A stretch of 11,615 nucleotides of DNA from Baffinella frigidus (taxonomy: Eukaryota > Cryptophyceae > Cryptomonadales > Baffinellaceae), in NCBI GenBank assembly GCA_026770585.1, contig MU646354.1:521743-533357 (forward strand). The letters are read 5' to 3'. Below the pieces are notes generated by a model, which was not told the DNA's origin, did not search any database, and saw nothing but the letters and a program-made list of their open reading frames with translations. Below, piece by piece: positions 6,719 to 11,369 of the stretch; the stretch's first letter is position 1, and each line of letters starts with the position of its first letter. A program made the translations under genes and the position numbers.

Positions 6719-6743
6719 GACTGATGTGACGGGGGGGGGGCAG

Positions 6744-6809
6744 GTTCTCTGCGGAGAGGAGATGCTAGACACGAATCACGTGGGGCAAATGGTCGTCGGG
6801 ACTCTGCAG
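6744..6809 (+). CDS. Gene A exon 5: start of DRTGG domain
   Basis: This exon is 66 nt (22 codons), phase 0 at both ends, and encodes VLCGEEMLDTNHVGQMVVGT plus LQ. DRTGG domains typically begin 'aeVLxGxxxLDxxVxxxVVGAM'. The match to V-L-C-G-E-E-x-L-D and V-V-G-T-L, directly in phase after exon 4, is the strongest single piece of evidence for the gene A family. The acceptor is preceded by ten G residues instead of a pyrimidine tract. The proposed donor is CAG|GTTCTG. The remaining part of DRTGG (including its Gly-Asp-Arg segment) was not found downstream. Copies flank it on both sides (6286-6331, 6958-7009). The downstream copy lies in the same open frame, so the exon could be longer than proposed. 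Confidence 0.7.
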
Positions 6810-6814
6810 GTTCT

Positions 6815-7091
6815 GTCCCTGTCTCTGTCTCTGTCGCTGTCTCTCTGTCTCCCTGGCTCTGTCTCTGCTCTTTGTCTCTGCTCTTTGTCGTTGTCTATGT
6901 CTCTGTCTCTGTCTCTGTCTCTGTCTCTCTGTCTCTGTCTCTGTCTGTGTCTCTATCTCGAGATGCTAGACACAAACCACGTGGGGCAGATGGTCGTCGG
7001 GACGCTGCAGGTTCTGCCTCTGTCTCTGTGTCTCTGTGTCTCTGTCACTGTCTTTGTCCCTCTGTCTCTGTCTCTGTCTCTCTGTCTCTGT
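6815..7091. repeat. TCTCTG hexamer arrays in two blocks
   Basis: CTCTGT-type tandem repeats lie at about 6815-6957 and 7015-7091, separated by the exon 5 copy at 6958-7009. The hexamer length keeps one reading frame open through both blocks (Ser-Leu / Ser-Val / Cys-Leu runs), so an open frame here is not evidence for coding. Confidence 0.93.
6958..7009 (+). pseudogene. Third copy of exon 5 (3' two-thirds), in frame with exon 5
   Basis: GAGATGCTAGACAC..ACGTGGGGCAGATGG..GCTGCAG|GTTCTG copies 6759-6815 and encodes the identical E-M-L-D-T-N-H-V-G-Q-M-V-V-G-T-L-Q. Over 16 aligned codons after GAG there are four nucleotide differences, all synonymous (Thr, Asn, Gln, Thr codons). It shares one uninterrupted frame with exon 5 through the TCTCTG array. 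It could be an alternative exon, part of one long exon, or a recent dead copy. Confidence 0.65.
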
Positions 7092-7890
7092 CGAACAATT
7101 GAAATGCCTTTACGGCGAGCATGCAGGTACCTGCATGCACCACCGAGTTGTTTTCCGCCGGTACTCTTAGTAACGGAGGTCCGTCACTCTTAGTAACGGT
7201 TCTCTTTTGCTGTGCGACGTTCCCCACTTTCGACTTTTGGCTCGATTGGCAGCGCCCTGCAGGTACCCTCCACCCACCTGTCTCATACGATCCGTTCCCT
7301 CAAGTAAGTGTTCATCCCACGCAGTGGGCTACGAAGGGATTTTCGGGCGCTGAGAGCCCGAGTTTCCGTTACCTCATCCGTAGGAACCCCCCTATGTCCC
7401 TACGGGTTGCCTACTGTAGAGCCCTAGGTCATATCGCTTAGGGGTTATTCAAAATCCCTTCGCAGTCCGCTGTGTGTGGGGCTCCTAGGGCTCCTAGGAA
7501 TAGGCCTACCGTAGGCCCCTAGGGCGTGGTGGGCCTTGATAAACACGACTGTTGACCAATCAGGGCGTTTTCTGGTTGAGAGTGTGAGTGAACACAGCGT
7601 CCGGTGTGTGGGTCGACCGGTCCAACGTTGGAGATGACTTCGAACGCACGACCTTGCATTCTTCCAAAACCCTTTTCTGCACAGAGAATCAAGGCGTGCA
7701 TTCGGATCACACATACACACACACACATGACCTTCGATGAACCAGTTACAACGCAAGGCAGTCACCTCGGACAGTTGGCTTCGGCGTCCGCGTGACCGGT
7801 CACGCGGGCGTTCACGAGCCTGCCGGCGGGGCTGTTCCACGAGGACCGGAAACGTAGGCACGGGGTGGACATTCACCTGTTGACTTTTGC
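7092..7890. other. Intron or intergenic stretch without recognised gene
   Basis: No recognisable exon. It contains: a perfect 20-bp palindrome GCATGCAGGTACCTGCATGC at 7119-7138; a 14-bp direct repeat ACTCTTAGTAACGG at 7163 and 7186; a (CA)n run at about 7712-7727; and a second perfect 20-bp palindrome CCGCGTGACCGGTCACGCGG at 7788-7807. A GC-richer open stretch at 7806-7890 (F-T-S-L-P-A-G-L-F-H-E-D-R in one frame) is the only faintly protein-like piece and is not supported by splice signals. Confidence 0.55.
7316..7480. mobile_element. Fold-back element with CCCACRCAG..GAAGGGATTTT arms
   Basis: The left arm (7316-7343) CCCACGCAGTGGGCTACGAA-GGGATTTT and the right arm (7451-7480) AAAATCCCTTCGCAGTCCGC-TGTGTGTGGG are inverted copies with a few mismatches. 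The centre has short CCTACNGTAG and CCTAGG palindromic motifs. The outer sequence resembles the start of dispersed repeat family C (CCACACGGTGTGCTACGAGG). Confidence 0.65.
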
Positions 7891-7893
7891 CAG

Positions 7894-7916
7894 TGGCGGA
7901 CATCCTCAAGTTAATC
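7894..7916 (+). pseudogene. Echo of the 7932 exon: acceptor and first ~22 nt
   Basis: TTGACTTTTGCCAG followed by TGGCGGACATCCTCAAGTTAATC is a tandem copy, about 38-40 bp upstream, of TCAACTTTCGCAG followed by GTGGCGGACATCCTTAAGTTGATC. The two exon differences are synonymous (CTC/CTT Leu, TTA/TTG Leu). Use of this acceptor would shift the frame by one base. Confidence 0.7.
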
Positions 7917-7931
7917 TGTCAACTTTCGCAG

Positions 7932-8024
7932 GTGGCGGACATCCTTAAGTTGATCTACCAAGGTGGTGGGGATCGGGCGAACTCTTCCTGGCAGTTCGGC
8001 AAGTCCTCGAACGGCATGCCGCTG
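7932..8024 (+). CDS. Unassigned exon (end of gene A or part of gene B)
   Basis: CTTTCGCAG precedes a 93-nt open stretch of 31 codons encoding VADILKLIYQGGGDRANSSW then QFGKSSNGMPL. Next come GTG TAA. It can be read either as an exon ending at 8024 with donor GTGTAA, or as a terminal exon with Val and a stop at 8028-8030. High third-position GC, a good acceptor, and an upstream echo differing only at synonymous sites all support coding. I do not recognise the peptide. It does not look like the remainder of a DRTGG domain. If spliced at 8024, it joins the EF-hand exon at 8309 in phase 0. If terminated, it would close gene A, with missing exons in 6810-7930. Confidence 0.55.
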
Positions 8025-8030
8025 GTGTAA

Positions 8031-8150
8031 CCCTCAACCCTCAACCCTAAACCCTAAACCCTAAACCCTAAACCCTAAACCCTAAACCCTAAACCCTAAA
8101 CCCTAAACCCTAAACCCTAAAGCCCTAAAGCCCTAAACCCTATACTCTAA
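8031..8150. repeat. Interstitial telomere-type array (CCCTAAA)n, block 2
   Basis: CCCTCAA units pass into about a dozen perfect CCCTAAA heptamers and then degenerate (AGCCCTAAAGCCCTAAACCC). It starts right at the end of the 7932 exon, so the intron's 5' end is telomere-like. Confidence 0.95.
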
Positions 8151-8300
8151 GCCATAACCCCTAAGCCTAATTTCGAAGGCTAAACCCTAAACCCTCAACC
8201 TAAATTCGAAAAACCCGAGCCATAAAACCAAATTCGAACCCCCAAATCCTAAACGCTGAGCCTAACTGAATTCGAACCCCCAGACCCTAAACGTGGAACC
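8151..8300. repeat. Degenerate telomere-like / TTCGAA-interspersed repeat
   Basis: Decayed CCTAA units alternate with (A/T)TTCGAA(A/C)CCCC at about 8170, 8203, 8231 and 8271. It ends within 10 nt of the acceptor TTGAGCAG of the 8309 exon. Confidence 0.8.
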
Positions 8301-8308
8301 TTGAGCAG

Positions 8309-8392
8309 CTGGAGGTGGATGAGTGCAAGAAGGTGTTCGGACAGTACTTGAAAGCAGACACCGACAAGATCTCCGTCTTCGAAATCGGCTTG
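8309..8392 (+). CDS. Gene B: first EF-hand (DRC8/EFCAB2-like)
   Basis: This exon is 84 nt (28 codons), phase 0 at both ends, between GAGCAG and GTATCA. It encodes LEVDECKKVFGQYLKADTDK then ISVFEIGL. It reads as an EF-hand: helix D-E-C-K-K-V-F-G-Q-Y, a 12-residue loop from Leu14 to Glu25 with Ile at loop position 8 and Glu at 12, then the exiting helix starting I-G-L. Loop positions 1 and 3, normally Asp, are Leu and Ala, so calcium binding is unlikely. The spacing and the V-x-E-I-G-x-x-x-R-S-L-G signature (completed by the next exon) match DRC8/EFCAB2, a nexin-dynein regulatory complex subunit of motile axonemes. Calmodulin/centrin relatives are the alternative. The start codon and any earlier exons are not identified. 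Confidence 0.75.
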
Positions 8393-8397
8393 GTATC

Positions 8398-8563
8398 ACC
8401 TTCTTCTTATTATTATTATTATTTTCTTTCTCCCCCCCCTCTTCTTCTTCTGCTGCTTCTGTTTCCCCCCCTTTTCTCTTTCTTTTTCTTTTTCTTTTTC
8501 TTTTTCTTCTCCTCCTCCTTCTCTCTCTCCTTCTCCTTCTTTATTACCCTCAGCGCCATTTGA
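8398..8563. repeat. Long polypyrimidine tract
   Basis: About 165 bp of almost pure C/T, including TTATTA, CTT, C-runs and TTTTTC repeats, ends in TTATTACCCTCAG. The open frames through it are Ser/Phe/Leu low complexity. The final CAG at 8551-8553 looks like an acceptor, but nothing recognisable follows. Confidence 0.92.
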
Positions 8564-8607
8564 ACAGACATCAACTTAACTACCTACTACCGCTTGGTCT
8601 GACCGGA

Positions 8608-8755
8608 CCCCATTGCTCCCAAAGCCGAGACACCATCGTGCTTTGGCTCTTGAGGGAAGAGACTTTTATTCAACTTATGACGTCGGACCATCCACTTAAG
8701 GCGTCCAGAGAGGGCTCGAAGCCCCCCATTGGTCCCAAAGGCGAGGCACCATCGT
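8608..8755. repeat. Direct repeat pair, 32 bp
   Basis: CCCATTG.TCCCAAAG..GAG.CACCATCGT occurs at 8608-8639 and 8724-8755 with four mismatches. Confidence 0.75.
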
Positions 8756-8760
8756 CATCA

Positions 8761-8780
8761 AGAGCGAAAGCTTTCGCTCT
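8761..8780. repeat. Perfect 20-bp palindrome
   Basis: AGAGCGAAAGCTTTCGCTCT is its own reverse complement. Its right half forms the start of the 19-bp direct repeat that brackets the SINE-like insert at 8788. Confidence 0.95.
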
Positions 8781-8787
8781 TGTCTAA

Positions 8788-8932
8788 ATACATATTTTGT
8801 TTTTTGTTTTGCCATCTGGTTGTGGATTTTGTGCTATGGTGTGTACATAAAGATCTGTTGATGGTAAGATAGCAAATGTCACCCGTAAGATAGCATAAAT
8901 CGGTGTTTTACATTTCTTTGCACACACTTGCC
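8788..8932 (-). mobile_element. SINE-like retroposon insert with 19-bp target duplication
   Basis: A 145-bp segment is bracketed by two perfect copies of AGCTTTCGCTCTTGTCTAA (8769-8787 and 8933-8951). Read on the minus strand, the insert ends in an A-rich tail (GCAAAACAAAAAACAAAA) followed by TATGTAT. Short length, A-rich 3' end and long perfect flanking duplications are the hallmarks of target-primed retroposition by a non-LTR machinery. No tRNA-type A/B box was recognised, and internal GTAAGATAGCA occurs twice. The 138 bp 8795-8932 recurs without mismatch at 11478-11615. Confidence 0.78.
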
Positions 8933-8986
8933 AGCTTTCGCTCTTGTCTAAGAAGGGCAGGCTTTGAACCGGTACGAAGATCAAAC

Positions 8987-9152
8987 TAATAGGGTAACGG
9001 CCTGAAAATGGGGTAGTTAGGCATACGGCATTGCCTGGGACCTCCTACCGTAGACCGAGACTTTTTGGTCCTAGGATCCCTCGGCCTACGGTAGGAGGTC
9101 CTAGGCCATGCCGTATGCCTAACTACCCCATTTTCAGGCCGTTACCCTATTA
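8987..9152. mobile_element. Near-perfect fold-back (MITE-like) element
   Basis: Arms of about 70 bp run from TAATAGGGTAACGGCCTGAA inward to CCTACCGTAG on the left, and mirror this on the right to TTCAGGCCGTTACCCTATTA. Only about three mismatches separate the arms, with a short loop near 9060-9080. Such high arm identity suggests a young insertion. It has no coding capacity. Confidence 0.88.
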
Positions 9153-9212
9153 AAACCGGGTAGACCTCCAATGACCAGGTCACGAGCCTCCATCGCCCGA
9201 GAGATTGGTAAG

Positions 9213-9340
9213 TTGTTACCAAACAACCAGCGCCAGAGCCGCACATGCCTTCCGCATTCTGCTACCTACTGTACCCCGTGTCGGCCTCTCCTAAGCGCAA
9301 TTTCTGGATGGATTCGATCTCCACCTCCTACCACACCGGG
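9213..9340. repeat. Dispersed repeat family D, copy 2
   Basis: Partner of 4731-4853, same orientation, sharing CCGCACATGC, CTACTGTACCCCGTGTCGGC, TGGATGGATTC and CTCCACCTCCTAC. Confidence 0.78.
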
Positions 9341-9359
9341 TGTTCCTGGGACCCGAGAA

Positions 9360-9462
9360 ACCACAGGTTGGCAAGCAGTCGAAAACCCAAAACCCAAACC
9401 CCGGACTCTTGCTGAGCCTGCCTGTTTTCAGTGGGTTTCGGGTTTCGGGTTGCAGGTTGCCC
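9360..9462. repeat. Small inverted arrangement of CCCAAAA and GGGTTTC arrays
   Basis: CCACAGGTTGGCAAGC..AAAACCCAAAACCCAAACCCC is followed about 40 bp later by GGGTTTCGGGTTTCGGGTTG. Opposite-strand telomere-like heptamers therefore face each other and could pair. No gene is seen between 9340 and 9588. Confidence 0.65.
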
Positions 9463-9588
9463 CGGCACCAGGTTCATAATCTGTAGGTTTTCCCATCGGT
9501 ATCAGCTTGCAAAGTTTGAGCACATTTCACAAGTTCATTCTTGTCAGGTGATTGGCCTGTCAGATGGGGGGTTCAATAGCACTCTCTA

Positions 9589-9737
9589 ATCCGGGGACAT
9601 GTTTAATTTACAAGAAAATGGATCCCTATGTGTTCATAGGAGTTGGAAGAAGATTAATTAGAGCCCTAAGTAAATTTAATTAGGACAGACTCCGGTTTGA
9701 TAGTCCATTTTCTTTTGAATTAAACATGTCCCCGGAT
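9589..9737. mobile_element. Fold-back element ending 14 bp before a gene B exon
   Basis: The left arm ATCCGGGGACATGTTTAATT (continuing to AAGAAAATGG) and the right arm CCATTTTCTTTT-GAATTAAACATGTCCCCGGAT are inverted copies of about 33 bp. The ends share ATCCGGGGA with 2712-2852. The right end is followed by GAACTCCTGGCCAG and then the exon. The pyrimidine-rich right arm therefore lies where the branch site and polypyrimidine tract of that intron should be. Confidence 0.85.
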
Positions 9738-9751
9738 GAACTCCTGGCCAG

Positions 9752-9796
9752 GTGATGCGTTCCCTGGGACTGGAAGTTTCCGACACGGAAGTGGAG
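9752..9796 (+). CDS. Gene B: helix after first EF-hand
   Basis: This exon is 45 nt (15 codons), phase 0 on both sides, between GGCCAG and GTATAT. It encodes VMRSLGLEVSDTEVE. This is the calmodulin-superfamily linker pattern 'VMRSLGxxPTEAEL' that follows the first EF-hand loop. It completes the E-I-G-x-V-M-R-S-L-G motif with the 8309 exon and leads into the second EF-hand at 11069. Because it is so short, the evidence is its phase and family fit with both neighbours. The frame stays open to 10036 by chance (V-Y-T-A-P-P-P..), with no family likeness after residue 15. The upstream intron end is formed by a fold-back element. Confidence 0.72.
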
Positions 9797-10190
9797 GTAT
9801 ATACCGCCCCACCCCCCAAGTTTCAAGACCAACAACGATTGGAAATCCTGGTTTCTCGAACCGATACTGTCCACGCCAGGTCATTCGTCAGAATTTCAGT
9901 TAGAAGTCTTTTAAAAAAACTTGTGCCCGGATTCGAAAAAAATCTACTCGGAACGGACGTGGAAAGGACGAAGCGTCGCGTATCTCCGGGTCAGTACGGA
10001 CCATTTAGCACCGCGAAACGAAGCGTTGCGTCCTGAAATTGTGTCGAATGACCTGCCGTGGTTACCATCCGATTGCTGATGATGTCGAGACATTTCGATT
10101 CAAACTGTCTGTCTTGGTTGACAAGAATTGACTGCGTGCCAACGTTTTATTCTAGAACAATTTTTTGCGTCAGAAGGTTTCTCCGCCCAC
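9797..10190. other. Intron sequence without recognised gene
   Basis: Nothing identifiable. A short direct repeat lies at its middle (GACGAAGCGTCGCGT / AACGAAGCGTTGCGTCC near 9968 and 10018). The open frame running out of the 9752 exon into this stretch has no recognisable domain. Confidence 0.5.
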
Positions 10191-10326
10191 ACGGTAGGCT
10201 TCGTGGGTTTCAGGACTCCTAGATTTAGCGGCAATGTGACCAAATTTGCATTATAAAATCCTGAAATTTAACTGCCCACAGGGTAAGTTGACTTTTGATG
10301 AAAGGTCCGTAGTCCACCGTGTGGTC
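10191..10326. repeat. Dispersed intronic repeat family C, copy 3
   Basis: CCGCCCACACGGTAGGCTTCG..GTGACCAAATTTGCATTATAAA..GGTAAGTTGACTTTTGATG..CGTAGTCCACCGTGTGG. This matches copies 1 and 2 about 7 kb upstream, showing that the family is dispersed across both genes. Confidence 0.75.
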
Positions 10327-10378
10327 CTTGTCTGCTGAGCATCCTGAAAGCGATCTGTATCACCAGCAGTTGTAGGGT

Positions 10379-10515
10379 TCAGAAACCCCTAAACCCCTAA
10401 CCCCTAACCCCTAACCCCTAACCCCTAACCCCTAAACCCTAAACCCTAAACTCTAAACCCCAACCCCTAACCCTACTCCCTACACCCCAACCCCCAAACC
10501 CCAAACTCTCAACCA
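10379..10515. repeat. Telomere-like array, block 3 (CCCCTAA / CCCTAAA variants)
   Basis: CCCCTAA units dominate the first part, then CCCTAAA, then degenerate CCCCAAC/CCCCAAA up to CTCAACCAG. It joins directly to a pseudo-acceptor and the first EF-hand echo. Confidence 0.9.
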
Positions 10516-10516
10516 G

Positions 10517-10973
10517 ACTATACTGAGGGACACGCACGACCCGGTCAGCATCAAACGCCGAACCCGTGAAACCCTGCACCGTACCACGCCAGAGTCTTGG
10601 AAGGGCTCGCCAAAAGTCAATTTTTCCTCAAGGCAGGGGTTTCAAAAGTTAATATGCGTACCCTGGTACGCAATAAAAAATCCACCCTCCTCTTCCAATC
10701 TGGCGAAGTAAACCTTGTACACTGAACAAAAGAGGCGTGGGGGCAATCTGCAGATTATTCTGAGCGACATGGACGATTTGGAGGGGATGAGTTTTGTCAA
10801 CTTCACACGCCGAACCCGTGAAAGCCTGCATCGTAGGGAGGGTGCGTTCTTGCGGTAGTCTGCACAAATGAAGTTCGCCGGACTATCACGGGTGAAACCC
10901 TGCGCCGTACACTTTGAACACTCAACGGAAGAGGCGTGGGTGCAATCTGCAGATTATGCGGAGCGACATGGAC
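10517..10973 (+). pseudogene. Repeated block carrying three echoes of the last gene B exon
   Basis: Degraded copies of the 11069 exon start lie at 10517 (after AACCAG, about 20 nt), 10754 (after CTGCAG, about 50 nt) and 10953 (after CTGCAG, about 20 nt). The 10754 copy keeps L-S-D-M-D-D-L-E-G-M-S-F-V-N-F before diverging. The blocks around them also repeat: AGAGGCGTGGG(G/T)GCAATCTGCAGATTAT, CGCCGAACCCGTGAAA and CCTGC(A/G)CCGTAC each occur two or three times. This points to tandem duplication of an acceptor-containing unit of roughly 170-240 bp. Confidence 0.75.
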
Positions 10974-11068
10974 CACCCTCAACCCCTTCCCCCTTCAGAA
11001 AACGCTCAACCCCAAACGCTCAACCCCAAACGCTAAAGTCTAACGACAAACCCCAAACCCTGAACCAG

Positions 11069-11149
11069 ATGATGCTGGGCGACATGGACGATCTGGAGGG
11101 CACGAGTTTCGTCACCTTTTCGCAGTTTATGGAGATGCTCACCCAGCAG
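11069..11149 (+). CDS. Gene B: second EF-hand (DRC8/EFCAB2-like)
   Basis: This exon is 81 nt (27 codons), phase 0 on both sides, and encodes MMLGDMDDLEGTSFVTFSQF then MEMLTQQ. It is a degenerate EF-hand: the 12-residue loop starts at Asp8, has Glu, Thr and Ser at positions 3, 5 and 6, Val at 8 and Gln at 12, and is followed by F-M-E-M-L. The D-M-D-D-L-E-G-T-S-F-V-x-F-x-x-F layout, with extra acidic residues before the loop, matches the spacing of EFCAB2/DRC8. I place the donor at CAG|GTTCCT because an echo at 11370 copies the same edge. Read through, the frame would end 7 codons later (P-Y-N-G-V, stop at 11168-11170), so this could instead be the terminal exon. DRC8 proteins usually continue with a second EF-hand pair, which would lie beyond the window. 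Confidence 0.76.
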
Positions 11150-11157
11150 GTTCCTTA

Positions 11158-11205
11158 CAACGGGGTTTAAGGTTTGGGGGTTTGGGGTAAGGGTTTAGCC
11201 CTGGA
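11158..11205. repeat. G-rich telomere-like tract
   Basis: ACGGGGTTTAAGGTTTGGGG followed by GTTTGGGGTAAGGGTTTAG is on the opposite strand to the C-rich arrays upstream of the exon. The exon is therefore bracketed by C-rich and G-rich telomere-like DNA. Confidence 0.75.
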
Positions 11206-11353
11206 CACCTTTCCAAGGTAATTTCAAAGCCAAAACACTGTCGTACAAAGCCAAAACGCTGTCGTTTCAAGGTGCGTTTGCGGTATTTTAGGGTTTAAAG
11301 GTGTACCAGGAATTGATTTGGATGGCTTTGGAAAAGGGTCCAGGGCTAGACCC
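11191..11353. mobile_element. Fold-back structure with GGGTTTAGCCCTGGAC arms
   Basis: GGGTTTAGCCCTGGACACCT-TTCCAAGG (11191-11218) and CTTTGGAAAAGGGTCCAGGG-CTAGACCC (11326-11353) are inverted copies with few mismatches. Inside, CAAAGCCAAAAC.CTGTCGT is tandemly repeated at about 11225-11264. Confidence 0.7.
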
Positions 11354-11369
11354 TTTTTAAGTTAGCATC

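Noticed and set aside
7445-7909. 154-codon open frame on the minus strand
   Set aside because: It crosses fold-back arms, a CA run and a palindrome. No recognised domain, and the composition looks non-coding.
8031-8150. A chromosome end (true telomere)
   Set aside because: The array is short, decays on its right side and is flanked by coding exons on both sides; two more such arrays lie inside the window.
8315-8787. Open frames through the C/T tract that look like hydrophobic Phe/Leu/Ser proteins
   Set aside because: Artefact of the polypyrimidine tract. Only the first 28 codons in the 8309 frame are coding-like.
8788-8932. tRNA gene or tRNA-derived head in the SINE-like insert
   Set aside because: No cloverleaf and no convincing A or B box were found on either strand.
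9171-9479. 102-codon open frame starting MTRSRAS
   Set aside because: It covers dispersed repeat family D and telomere-like arrays. Its partner at 4731 does not keep the frame.
9797-10036. Extension of the 9752 exon into a longer open frame
   Set aside because: After 15 codons the peptide loses all EF-hand likeness, and a GT donor sits exactly at the family boundary.
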